DNA from: Terriglobia bacterium
Lineage (GTDB): Bacteria; Acidobacteriota; Terriglobia; Bryobacterales; Bryobacteraceae
Assembly (NCBI GenBank): GCA_016650235.1
Contig: JAENWC010000003.1
Location: 1-36,279, forward strand
Length of the DNA stretch: 36,279 nt
Direction of reading: 5' to 3'
Shown here: in pieces, positions 9,077 to 17,134 of the stretch
Position numbering within the stretch: the first letter of the stretch is position 1
How the letters are laid out: the number at the start of each line of letters is the position of its first letter
The notes under the pieces: model-generated
What the model saw: only the letters and a program-made list of their open reading frames with translations
Databases searched by the model: none
What the model was told of the DNA's origin: nothing
Position numbers and translations under genes: made by a program

Positions 9077-9893
9077 ACTCCGACTTTTACAGCCCGTGGA
9101 CCTCGAGGATCTCCTGACGCTCAGCGCGCAAGCTGGTTGGAACCAGACGCGTGAGGACTGGATGCGCCTGCTCTCCCTGGCGCCGGAAGGGTGCATCGGG
9201 GTCGAAGAGGAGGGCCGGATTATCTCCTCCACCACTGCCATTCGCTACGGAAAAGAGCTGGCCTGGATCGGGATGGTCCTCACCCATACGGACTTCCGCG
9301 GGCGCGGCTTTGCCCGCAGCCTGCTGGCCCATTCGCGGGATCTGCTGCGGCACCGCGGCACCGGTTGCATCAAGCTGGATGCGACCGATGAGGGCAAACC
9401 CATCTACTCGGCACTCGGTTTCGCCGAGGAACGCGCGATCGAGCGCTGGCGGCGCGCTCCGGCCGTTTTCGAGGAGCCGCCGGCCGAGGGCGTCTTCCCT
9501 TACATCCATGATCCGGTGCTGGACCGGCGTGGCTTTGGCGCCAACCGTCATCGGCTGCTGCGTGAACTGGCCGCGGTCGAATCGGCCTGCCTGCCCACCA
9601 GTTCTTACGCCATGGGACGGCCGGGCGCGCAGGCTGCCTATTTCGGACCCTGCATCGCGCGCAGCTATGATACCGCCCGCGTATTGCTGGAATGGTTCCT
9701 TTCCCGCCATGGCGCGGAAGAAATCTACTGGGATCTGTTTCCCAACAATAAACCAGCCGCGGAACTGGCCCGCCGCTACGGCTTTGAACCGGTGCGCACA
9801 CTCACGCGGATGGCCCTTCAATCCGGCGGCGGTCCCCTATTCAGCGCCAATGAATCCGCCGTCTATGCCATCGCCGGCTTTGAGCTCGGCTGA
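9069..9893 (+). CDS. Two-domain GNAT family N-acetyltransferase
   Basis: A 274-residue protein with an N-terminal GNAT fold. The acetyl-CoA-binding motif A region is GMVLTHTDFRGRGFARSLL (R/Q-x-x-G-x-G/A type), followed by KLDATDEGKPIYSALGF. The C-terminal half (about 150-270) resembles an Acetyltransf_18-like second domain, including a second GNAT-like stretch (IYWDLFPNNKPAAELARRYG). It should transfer an acetyl group from acetyl-CoA to an amine; the acceptor is unknown. The ATG at 9069 overlaps the permease end (ATGAGTGA). Longer in-frame starts lie inside the permease and are unlikely. The gap to folP is 14 bases, so it shares the operon. Confidence 0.88.
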   Translation: MSELRLLQPVDLEDLLTLSAQAGWNQTREDWMRLLSLAPEGCIGVEEEGRIISSTTAIRYGKELAWIGMVLTHTDFRGRGFARSLLAHSRDLLRHRGTGCIKLDATDEGKPIYSALGFAEERAIERWRRAPAVFEEPPAEGVFPYIHDPVLDRRGFGANRHRLLRELAAVESACLPTSSYAMGRPGAQAAYFGPCIARSYDTARVLLEWFLSRHGAEEIYWDLFPNNKPAAELARRYGFEPVRTLTRMALQSGGGPLFSANESAVYAIAGFELG

Positions 9894-9907
9894 AAAGTTG
9901 TCACCGA

Positions 9908-10753
9908 ATGCCTAGAAAAAGATCTATCTGGAAACTGCATGACCGCGAGATCCAACTCGGTGACAACACGCTGCTGGCGGGCGTGTTGAACGTGACACCG
10001 GACTCCTTCTCCGACGGCGGCCAGTTTTTTGATCCGGACCTCGCCTACGCGCGCGCTCTTCAAATGGAAGAGCAGGGCGCCGACATCATCGACATCGGCG
10101 CTGAATCCACGCGCCCCGGCGCGAAGCTGATCGACGAAGAGGAAGAGATCCGGCGCCTCATCCCGGTGCTCAAGCGCCTCCGGGGCAAGCTGGCCATTCC
10201 CATCTCAGTGGACACCTACAAGTCCAATGTCGCCGCACGCGCCATCGAGCTGGGCGCAGAGATTATCAACGATCCCTCCGGGCTCACGTTGGACCCCAGC
10301 CTGGCCAAGGTGGTGTCCCAGCACAACGCCGGCCTCATCATCAACCATATGCGCGGCACGCCCGATTCCTGGGCGCGCCTGGGTCCGTTGCCCGACGCTT
10401 CCGGCACCGTGCGCCGGGAACTGGATGCCTGCGTGCACCGGGCCCGCCGCGCCGGCATGGATCTGTTGCGCATTGTCATTGATCCAGGCTTGGGGTTCGG
10501 AAAGCGCAAGGATGAGTCGGCGCGCCTGATCGCGGACCTGCGGCAGCTTGAGATGCTCAACCTGCCCATCCATATTGGGCCTTCGCGCAAATCGTTTCTC
10601 GCGCAAACCTCTCCGCAAGCCACGCTTATGGGAACAGCCGCGGCGGTTACCGCCTGCGTGCTCCACGGGGCGCACATCGTTAGAGTGCATGATGTGCTCG
10701 AGATGCTCCCGGTGGTGCAGGTGGCGGATTCGATTCTTCACGCGGCGCCATAG
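9908..10753 (+). CDS. folP: Dihydropteroate synthase
   Basis: A 281-residue cytoplasmic TIM-barrel enzyme of folate synthesis that condenses 6-hydroxymethyl-dihydropterin pyrophosphate with p-aminobenzoate. All landmark motifs are present in order: LNVTPDSFSDGG, IDIGAESTRPG, ISVDTYK, INDPSG, NHMRGTP, IDPGLGFGK, GPSRKSFL and the terminal IVRVHDV. This is the sulfonamide target; the first and second loops look intact and of ordinary length. It follows the GNAT gene by 14 bases and precedes cysS by 57 bases. The combination with tyrS and cysS appears to be a general housekeeping operon and not a folate cluster. Confidence 0.97.
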   Translation: MPRKRSIWKLHDREIQLGDNTLLAGVLNVTPDSFSDGGQFFDPDLAYARALQMEEQGADIIDIGAESTRPGAKLIDEEEEIRRLIPVLKRLRGKLAIPISVDTYKSNVAARAIELGAEIINDPSGLTLDPSLAKVVSQHNAGLIINHMRGTPDSWARLGPLPDASGTVRRELDACVHRARRAGMDLLRIVIDPGLGFGKRKDESARLIADLRQLEMLNLPIHIGPSRKSFLAQTSPQATLMGTAAAVTACVLHGAHIVRVHDVLEMLPVVQVADSILHAAP

Positions 10754-10810
10754 GCTCCTGCTAGCATAAGAAGATACGCTCCCGGGCCTCGCCCAACGTT
10801 TCAAACCATC

Positions 10811-12211
10811 ATGGCATTGCGTTTCTATAACACGTTGACTCAGCAAGTGGAGGTATTTACCCCACAGGACGGACATACGGTCCGCATGTACACGTGCGGT
10901 CCCACCGTCTACAACCACGTTCACATCGGCAATCTTCGCACGTTCACTTTTCAGGATCTGTTGCGACGCTGGCTGATCTACCGCGGCTACGCCCTGCAGC
11001 ACGTCATGAACATCACCGACGTCGAGGACAAGATCATCCGCAGTGCCATGCAGCAGGGCAAGTCCATTGGCGAGTACACTGCCGTTTACGAAAAGGCTTT
11101 TCTCGAGGATATAGACCGATTGCGCCTGCAGCGCCCTGAAAAACTGGTCCGCGCCACCGAGCACATTCCGGAAATGGTGGACTCCATCGAAAAGCTGACT
11201 GCGGGCGGCTATACCTACCGCAGCGAAGATTCCGTTTATTTTCGCATTGCGAAGTTCCCCAATTACGGCAAACTGTCGCACATAGATTTCTCCGGCCAGC
11301 GCGCCGGCGCGCGCGTGGACGTGGACGAGTACGACAAGGACGACGCCCGCGACTTCGTCCTATGGAAAGGGCCCAAGGACGGCGAGCCGAGCTGGGAATC
11401 CTCACTCGGCCCGGGCCGCCCAGGCTGGCACATCGAGTGCTCGGCCATGGCCATGAAGTACCTGGGCGAGACGCTCGACATACATACCGGCGGCATCGAC
11501 CTTACCTTCCCGCACCACGAAAATGAGATCGCGCAGGCCGAGGCGGTCACCGGCAAACCATTCGCGCGCTTCTGGCTCCACGCCGAACACCTCATGGTCG
11601 AGTCGCAGAAGATGGCCAAGTCGCTGGGCAATTTTTATACATTGCGCGATCTGCTCGATCAGGGCTACGCCCCGGAGGTGATCCGCTATCTGCTTGCATC
11701 GGTCCCCTATCGAAAGAAGCTCAACTTCACCTTTGATGGCCTCCGCGCCGCGGCCACTGCGCTCGAACGGCTCCGTAACTACAAACTGCGCCTGGAAACG
11801 TCGCGATTTACCGACGGTACGGATGACGGTGTTTTGTCCGCCACGCAGAAGGCGAGAGAAGCCTTTGACGGCGCGCTCGATGACGACCTGAACACAGCCG
11901 AAGCGCTGGGCGCCATCTTCGAATTTGTCCGCGATACCAACACCGGTATGGATGCCGGCCAATTCCGTTCCGGCAACGTGCAGACCGCCGCCGCTCTACT
12001 GGCGCACTTCGATTCCATCTTTGATGTGCTGCGCCCGAGCCTGCAGGAAGGCGGCCTTTCCGACCAGGAAGTGGATGCCCTGATCCTGGAACGCACGCAA
12101 GCCAAGCAGTCCCGCAACTTTCAACGCTCCGATGAAATTCGCAACTTGCTTGCGGAAAAGGGCGTCATTCTGGAAGACACCAAAGACGGTGTCCGTTGGA
12201 AACGAAAATGA
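10811..12211 (+). CDS. cysS: Cysteinyl-tRNA synthetase
   Basis: A 466-residue class I synthetase charging tRNA-Cys. The N-terminal signature MYTCGPTVYNHVHIGN includes the zinc-binding cysteine and the HIGN form of HIGH. The remaining zinc ligands are expected in GWHIECSAM and the FPHHENEIAQ region. KMAKSLGN is the KMSKS loop. The C-terminal helical DALR-type domain ends in EDTKDGVRWKRK, typical of full-length CysRS. Its TGA overlaps the start of the following sulfur amino acid PLP enzyme by ATGA, so charging and cysteine metabolism may be co-expressed. Confidence 0.97.
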   Translation: MALRFYNTLTQQVEVFTPQDGHTVRMYTCGPTVYNHVHIGNLRTFTFQDLLRRWLIYRGYALQHVMNITDVEDKIIRSAMQQGKSIGEYTAVYEKAFLEDIDRLRLQRPEKLVRATEHIPEMVDSIEKLTAGGYTYRSEDSVYFRIAKFPNYGKLSHIDFSGQRAGARVDVDEYDKDDARDFVLWKGPKDGEPSWESSLGPGRPGWHIECSAMAMKYLGETLDIHTGGIDLTFPHHENEIAQAEAVTGKPFARFWLHAEHLMVESQKMAKSLGNFYTLRDLLDQGYAPEVIRYLLASVPYRKKLNFTFDGLRAAATALERLRNYKLRLETSRFTDGTDDGVLSATQKAREAFDGALDDDLNTAEALGAIFEFVRDTNTGMDAGQFRSGNVQTAAALLAHFDSIFDVLRPSLQEGGLSDQEVDALILERTQAKQSRNFQRSDEIRNLLAEKGVILEDTKDGVRWKRK

Positions 12212-13386
12212 ACCTGCATACCAAAGCCGTACACGCCGGAGACAGGAAAAAGGCGTCCCAGGCCATTCCCGTCACCACACCCATTGTCACCGCCTCCAGT
12301 TACCTCTACGAGAGCATGGAGCAGCTCGACCGCGTGTTTTCAGAAGAGGATGAAGGCTACTGTTACGCGCGCTACGATAATCCGACCTCGCACGCCCTGG
12401 AAGAGGTCATCACTTGCATGGAAGGCGGCTTCGGCTCGCTCACCACTTCTTCGGGGATGAGCGCTCTCCAAGTCGCTCTCCAGGCCGCGCTCACCGACCG
12501 CCGCCGCTCCATCGTGGCCGCCGGAGCCCTGTACGGCGCTTCCACACGCATGCTGATGAGCGTATTTGAACCCGCCGGCGTCGATGTCCGCTTCGTCGAC
12601 ATCTGTGATCTCGAAGCCGTGCAGGCCGCCATCACCGATGCCAGGCCCGGCTGCGTTCTTCTGGAGACCATCTCGAATCCATTGCTCCGCGTGGGGCAGA
12701 TCGACCGCATCGCGCAGATGGCGCGCGAGGCCGGCGCCGCCACCGTGGTCGACAGTACCTTTGCCACGCCGCTCCTGGTACGCCCCCTTGAGTTAGGCGC
12801 CAACCTCGTGGTCCATAGCCTTACAAAATACCTGGCAGGACACGGCGACGTGCTCGGCGGCGTCATTGTCTCCGACGAGCCTCACTTTGCAACAATCCGC
12901 GCGCTTGCCAGGATCTGCGGCCCGAACCTCGGCCCGTTTGAAAGCTATCTGGCCATGCGCGGCATCAAGACCTTTCCGCTGCGAATGGAGCGCCAGTGCG
13001 CCAACGCCTGCCGCATTGCCACTTCGCTTGCCTCGCACCCGGGCATCGCAAAAGTCTACTTTCCGGCGGACCCGAACCATCCGGACGCAACTACTATTCA
13101 GCGGATCTTTCCCGCCGGCCTGTACGGCGCGATGATCAGTTTTGAATTGAAGGACGCCGCGCGTGAGCAGGTGTTCGCCTTCATGGACCGCCTGAAGCTG
13201 GTAGTGCGTGGCACCTCGCTCGGCGACGTACACTCACTCATGAGCTATCCGGCCATGAGTTCCCATCGCGACCTTGCGCCCAAACACCGCCAGCGCCTGG
13301 GCATCGGTGACAATCTTGTCCGCCTCTCGGTTGGCATTGAGGGTCCCGAGGATATCCTGGCCGATCTGGAACAGGCCCTCGGCTAG
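12208..13386 (+). CDS. Cys/Met metabolism PLP-dependent enzyme (cystathionine synthase/lyase type)
   Basis: A 392-residue fold-type I enzyme of the transsulfuration (gamma) family. The N-terminus TKAVHAGDRKK and the motif YARYDNPTSHALE are typical. The PLP lysine is K207 in HSLTKYLAGHGD, after VVDSTFATPLL. The C-terminus DNLVRLSVGIE is standard. The family includes cystathionine gamma-synthase, gamma-lyase, beta-lyase, O-acetylhomoserine sulfhydrylase and methionine gamma-lyase, which cannot be told apart reliably by eye. The ATG at 12208 overlaps the cysS stop (ATGA) and is preceded by GGAAACGA; an in-frame ATG at 12196 inside cysS is less likely. It closes the tyrS-cysS run. Confidence 0.93.
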   Translation: MNLHTKAVHAGDRKKASQAIPVTTPIVTASSYLYESMEQLDRVFSEEDEGYCYARYDNPTSHALEEVITCMEGGFGSLTTSSGMSALQVALQAALTDRRRSIVAAGALYGASTRMLMSVFEPAGVDVRFVDICDLEAVQAAITDARPGCVLLETISNPLLRVGQIDRIAQMAREAGAATVVDSTFATPLLVRPLELGANLVVHSLTKYLAGHGDVLGGVIVSDEPHFATIRALARICGPNLGPFESYLAMRGIKTFPLRMERQCANACRIATSLASHPGIAKVYFPADPNHPDATTIQRIFPAGLYGAMISFELKDAAREQVFAFMDRLKLVVRGTSLGDVHSLMSYPAMSSHRDLAPKHRQRLGIGDNLVRLSVGIEGPEDILADLEQALG

Positions 13387-13494
13387 TGAGTAGTGGATCA
13401 GCTTGGGAATCTATCCGAGGTGGTCTTACGAATCACTGTTGCGGTGCGGCCCACGCTCCTGGCAGTCGCATGCAACGGCTGGTCAGATGGGAGC

Positions 13495-13894
13495 TTAGGC
13501 GAGAAAAGACGGTTTCTTACAAATGGCGTAAGGGCGGATGAAATTCGGCGCGATACGCTTGCCAGTGTTTTCCAGGAACAGGTCCTGCGGAGAATGCGAA
13601 TCATTGAACTCTCGCATCTGTTTGACGTTATACTCCGTAATCTTACCTTTGATTACGATTTTGTCGAGTATGCCCCAATAAAGCAGGCGAATGCAGTCCG
13701 TCGCGTCAGCAAACACTATAGGTATTACCTCGCCTGCGGCCTTGGCCTCCTCCCACAGACGGCGGCCAGTCTTCCAAGCCCTCGCCTCCTCAATAGTCCT
13801 ATCTTTATCGCTCCTCGCCGTCTTGGCTCGCTTGAGTTTATCTCTATGAGCGATCCGTGTAGATGCAGGATTTGAAGAGCACCTGGGGCATCAT
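13495..13894 (-). pseudogene. Frameshifted remnant of a small protein of unknown function
   Basis: On the minus strand a convincing protein ends at 13495, including GILDKIVIKGKITEYNV, TGKRIAPNFIRPY and AICKKPSFLA. In the same frame, protein-like sequence extends upstream (AHRDKLKRAKTARSDKD, then RRLWEEAKAAGEVIPIVFAD) to about 13870, but this frame has no ATG, GTG or TTG before 13716 and meets a stop upstream. An ATG-ATG at 13894 opens in another frame (MMPQVLFKSCIYTDRS) and stops after 16 codons. A single frameshift near 13845-13870 would join them into about 133 residues. I do not recognise the family. The GTG at 13716 could still make a 73-residue fragment. Confidence 0.55.
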
Positions 13895-13912
13895 GACGGC
13901 AGCATATCAGCA

Positions 13913-13981
13913 CCGCCAGGCAACCTGGTGCGGCTCTCGGTTGGCATAGAAGCCCCCCACTACGCGTGGGCGCGCGGTTAG
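13913..13981 (+). pseudogene. C-terminal remnant of a transsulfuration-type PLP enzyme
   Basis: The frame ending at a TAG at 13979-13981 reads PPGNLVRLSVGIEAPHYA. NLVRLSVGIE is identical to the C-terminal motif of the PLP enzyme that ends at 13386. The DNA differs mainly at third positions (for example CTG-GTG-CGG against CTT-GTC-CGC), so this is the decayed tail of an old paralogue and not a recent copy. Nothing else of that gene is visible upstream, where the frameshifted minus-strand gene now sits. Confidence 0.5.
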
Positions 13982-14000
13982 ACGAGGTGAGCGCTTCGGA

Positions 14001-14327
14001 TCAATCAGAGCCGGGAATCGTAATTGTGTTGCCCGGCTGGATCGTTTCGAGCGCCGCTAGAATCGCGTCCACCAGTGGCGACAGGTCTTCGATCTGATTG
14101 GTTCGGGAGCGGACCAGGATGACGGAGAGCTACCGGCCGACTGGATGCTGATGAGGCATTCCCTGGTCAACCGTCAACAGAACATTGTAGCCTGCAATCT
14201 CGGCAGCCAGCAGCAGTTCACCGTTCTTTTTGCCCTTGAAGCCTGCCCATTGAACGGTATGGGCCTCGTGGCTGGAGAAACTGTGCCGGAAATCGAGTGG
14301 CAGGCACTCATCCAGCAAAATCCTCAT
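14001..14327 (-). pseudogene. DUF5615 PIN-like toxin-type gene with a premature amber stop
   Basis: From the ATG at 14327 the frame reads MRILLDECLPLDF, then NVLLTVDQGMPHQHPVGR, and hits TAG at 14130-14132. It then continues in the same frame with SVILVRSRTNQIEDLSPLVD and GNTITIPGSD to a TGA at 14001-14003. The full 109-codon frame matches a complete DUF5615 (Mut7-C/PIN-like) protein, so only one codon, probably a former AAG or CAG, is broken. Such proteins usually sit downstream of a DUF433 gene and are proposed toxin-antitoxin partners. The TAG removes about 40 C-terminal residues. The gene may be dead, or the site may be a sequencing error. Confidence 0.8.
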
Positions 14328-14537
14328 GCGATTCTGGCCAGCAATGAGTCCTTCGCTTCCTTCGAGCGCCTGGATCGCCATCTCGCGCGTGACAGTGGGA
14401 AACTGCCGCAGGAACTCACCGAGCGAATACCCACCCTCGAGGTAGTCGATCCGGTTCTTGAACGGAACACGCGTGCCACGAAAACATGGCGTTCCATTCA
14501 TTACATCCGGATCGATCACGATTACTGGATGTTCCAT
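14324..14537 (-). pseudogene. DUF433 antitoxin-type gene with a +1 frameshift, now reading into DUF5615
   Basis: The ATG at 14537 starts EHPVIVIDPDVMNGTPCFRG, then TRVPFKNRIDYLEGGYSLGE, a typical DUF433 protein. After AIQALE the frame as written gives GSEGLIAGQNR and runs straight into the ATG of the DUF5615 gene. Removing one G at about 14359-14360 restores ALEEAKDSLLARIA and a TGA at 14324-14326 that overlaps the DUF5615 ATG as ATGA, the normal arrangement. So a single-base insertion has created an in-frame antitoxin-toxin fusion of about 135 residues that ends at the amber codon at 14130. A functional fusion cannot be excluded, but two lesions in a row suggest decay. Confidence 0.78.
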
Positions 14538-14652
14538 CGTTGGCCATCCAGTTGTACCGCGCTCGCGGTGGAGGCGGCGCGGCAATCACTTCCGCGCGGA
14601 GGGCTTTTCGCGGCCCAGCGGCCCTGAACGATCATAGACCCGGCAGTTCCCG

Positions 14653-15933
14653 TTACTCAAGTATCAACACCGGCACGGTAGCCGTAAACTTGTGCCCGTC
14701 CATCGACTCGATACTCGCCGACAACGTGTACCGGCCCGGCGCGATCGGCTGGTTGGGCACGCTGTAGAGCGGAACCTGCTGCAAGTAGTGCGTCTCGCCT
14801 TGTTGGTAGATCACTTTGGGCTGTTCCGGCGGAAAGGCGCCGCTGGACCGGCGGTAGACCGCCTGTCCATTTTCACGCAACAGTTCCACTTCGAAGATCC
14901 GGCTGTCGGGAAACATGAGCTCAAGCGGCACAGCGCTCGTGTTGCGCAGGGTCAGCCGCGCCCGCAGGCAGGGCTTGAATGTGTTGGGCGGATCGGCGCC
15001 TGGCCCCAGTCCGCACGCCACAAAATAACAGGGAACCGCGCAGTTGGTTACTTTCCCCGGCTGCAGCGTCAATACGTGGGAGTCGGTGGATAGGCTGAAG
15101 GACAATTCCGGCGCGGAGTATACGGTGCGATCGCCAAGTCTTGCATAGACCAATTCGATCCCGTTGAGAAACCCGCCCGAGGAACCGGCCAGCAAGCCTG
15201 TCTGCCGGCTCACAATACCCACGCCGGCTACAATCACGCCCATTGAGATTTCCAACCCGCCACCGGTCCGGAACCTGTTCCCATTGTGGAAGGCGCCTGC
15301 CGGCACGGTTGCCTCAGGTTCAGCGCCGGTGATTTGGAGAATCCCTGACTGGTCCTGCGGAATGCCGGGATCAAGCCATAGCCGCTCGCTCGATGCCGGG
15401 TCCGCGGGACCCTTCACGAATATTTTCCCGGACGCCGCGGTTCGATAAGCCGTGTTCTCCCGCCCGTCGATCGCCAACACATAGTAGACCTTTCCATCCA
15501 CTTCTTGCGATCGAGTCACCGTCCATGTCTGATAGTCCGAAGTGATCTGGCGGCTTGAATATTGATACACCCATTGGTTTCCCACGGCCAAGGGAAGCAT
15601 GCTCCTGGATGAGTCTCCACACGTCACATTGGCTCTTGCTTGGGCCAGCACTTTGCCTGAGGCATCAATAAGGAAAAACAGCATTCCGTCAGTTACCCAA
15701 TCGCCCGTGCTGGCGGCGCCGGTCGGGCTGGTTGCGGAATTCATCGGTGTTCCATCGGAAGCGCCCACGCGAATCAGTGTCGATGCGGCGTCCGGCGCAT
15801 CCCACAGGATTCTGGCCCGCCCCAGCCCCGCTTCGTTGCATTCGACGATCGGATCCGGCGTCACAGCCATGGTGGGAGTTTGCGCGGTGAGGTTTCCCGT
15901 CGCGATCAGGGCGGCCAAGATCCAATTACGCAT
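14653..15933 (-). CDS. Secreted protein with a C-terminal BsuPI-like domain
   Basis: A 426-residue protein with a signal peptide (residues 1-18, MRNWILAALIATGNLTAQ). An N-terminal beta-rich section resembles a small Ig/fibronectin-like domain, and a middle section from about residue 110 (LPLAVGNQWVYQYSS) is of a kind common in secreted proteins of unknown role. The C-terminal 110 residues (RARLTLRNTSAVPLELMF through PGRYTLSASIES) resemble the BsuPI intracellular proteinase inhibitor fold, often found in exported proteins. The start at 15933 shares a base with the dehydrogenase stop (TGATG); a GTG one codon upstream is possible. It is the last gene of the cytochrome/FMN dehydrogenase operon. 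Function unknown; a binding or protective role at the envelope is possible. Confidence 0.8.
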   Translation of the reverse strand: MRNWILAALIATGNLTAQTPTMAVTPDPIVECNEAGLGRARILWDAPDAASTLIRVGASDGTPMNSATSPTGAASTGDWVTDGMLFFLIDASGKVLAQARANVTCGDSSRSMLPLAVGNQWVYQYSSRQITSDYQTWTVTRSQEVDGKVYYVLAIDGRENTAYRTAASGKIFVKGPADPASSERLWLDPGIPQDQSGILQITGAEPEATVPAGAFHNGNRFRTGGGLEISMGVIVAGVGIVSRQTGLLAGSSGGFLNGIELVYARLGDRTVYSAPELSFSLSTDSHVLTLQPGKVTNCAVPCYFVACGLGPGADPPNTFKPCLRARLTLRNTSAVPLELMFPDSRIFEVELLRENGQAVYRRSSGAFPPEQPKVIYQQGETHYLQQVPLYSVPNQPIAPGRYTLSASIESMDGHKFTATVPVLILE

Positions 15934-17117
15934 CACATCATCCGCAACAAGGTGCGATCAATCTGGGCGAGATTGGCTTTGCCGCACAACCCCATCGCTA
16001 ACGCGAGTTCCGTCCGTAGCAACTCGAGCACACGCTTGGCCCCCGCCTCGCCAAAAGCGCCCAATCCCCATAGCGGCGGCCGGCCCACGCATACCGCCGT
16101 CGCGCCCAGCGCCAACGCCTTCAGCACGTCGGTTCCGCGCCGGAATCCGCTATCGATCAGCACCGGCATCTTCCTATTGACCACCGCGACGATCTCCGGC
16201 AGCACCTCTATGGTTGCCGGAGCATACTCGAGATAGCGCGCGCCATGGTTGGAGACGACAATGCCATCGGCCCCGTGCTTCACGGCCAGTTCCGCATCCT
16301 CCGCGGTGAGAATCCCCTTGATCAACACCGGCAGCCCGGCGCGCTTCTTCAAATCATCAAAAAAGCTCCAATCCAACCGGTGCACCAAGGTTGTGCCCAA
16401 CCCGTAGACCGACGGCCTGGAGGGCGGCTCCGATTCATCCCGGCGGCGGCGCGCTTGTGGGGTTGTGCTGGTTCCCGACGGCACCTGCGCCCGAACGCGA
16501 TTGCGCAGCAGCCGCTCCCTGTGCGAGCTATAGCCGGCATCCACGGTCAGAACGATGGTCTTGAATCCCGAATCCTTGGCACGCTGCACTCTTTCCCACG
16601 TACCTTCCAGATCGGGACCCGGGTAAAGCTGGAACCACTTCGGAAAACTTGTGGCGGCTGCCACCTTCTCCAACGGCTGGCTGGAGTTGGTGCTGAGGAT
16701 CTGTATGGTCTCGACAGAGGCGGCCGCTCTCGCCGTGGCGAGTTCACCTTCCGGCGTGGCCAAGCCGTGCCCGGCGGTGGGCGCCACCAGGATAGGACAA
16801 CTCACCTTATCCCCAAACAAAGTGAGTGAGAGGTCCAGGTTACTTGCGTTCACCAGCATCCGGGGGCGGAACATGATCTTGTCGAATGCATCGCGGTTGT
16901 GCCGGAGCGACCACTCGTTATCCACGCCGCCGGCGATAAAATCGTAGTTCTGCCGGGGCAGGCGCATCTTGCAGATCGGTTCAAACTCGAACACGTTCAC
17001 TAGCTCTTCCAGCCCCGGAACCAGATGATCGCTATAGGGCAAATCCCGCTGGCCCCGCAGGAGCGGTGAGCCCGCCAAGAATCCCAAAAATCCCTGTAAC
17101 GCTTCTCTGCGATTCAT
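15933..17117 (-). CDS. FMN-dependent alpha-hydroxy-acid dehydrogenase, apparently Tat-exported
   Basis: A 394-residue enzyme of the lactate/glycolate oxidase-dehydrogenase TIM-barrel family, which oxidises 2-hydroxy acids to 2-oxo acids with FMN. By motif alignment to glycolate oxidase the key residues are Y165 (FQLYPG), D193 (LTVDAG), K267 (VLIKGI), H291 and R294 (SNHGAR), and the phosphate-binding IDSGFRRGTD. The substrate-carboxylate tyrosine (Y24 in spinach glycolate oxidase) appears as F60 in NYDFIAGG. The N-terminus MNRREALQGFLGFLAGS resembles a twin-arginine signal, unusual for this family, which is normally cytoplasmic or membrane-facing. AGGAG precedes the ATG by six bases. The gene lies 17 bases after a pentaheme cytochrome gene, a likely electron acceptor. 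Substrate unknown. Confidence 0.93.
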   Translation of the reverse strand: MNRREALQGFLGFLAGSPLLRGQRDLPYSDHLVPGLEELVNVFEFEPICKMRLPRQNYDFIAGGVDNEWSLRHNRDAFDKIMFRPRMLVNASNLDLSLTLFGDKVSCPILVAPTAGHGLATPEGELATARAAASVETIQILSTNSSQPLEKVAAATSFPKWFQLYPGPDLEGTWERVQRAKDSGFKTIVLTVDAGYSSHRERLLRNRVRAQVPSGTSTTPQARRRRDESEPPSRPSVYGLGTTLVHRLDWSFFDDLKKRAGLPVLIKGILTAEDAELAVKHGADGIVVSNHGARYLEYAPATIEVLPEIVAVVNRKMPVLIDSGFRRGTDVLKALALGATAVCVGRPPLWGLGAFGEAGAKRVLELLRTELALAMGLCGKANLAQIDRTLLRMM

Positions 17118-17134
17118 ATTTTCTCCTCTAAAAG

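Noticed and set aside
13387-13494. Terminator after the tyrS-to-PLP run
   Set aside because: A GTTGC/GCAAC inverted repeat is present but has a long loop and no T-run.
13393-13875. 160-codon plus-strand frame after the first PLP enzyme
   Set aside because: The opposite strand has the more protein-like sequence, and this frame has no motif or ribosome-binding site.
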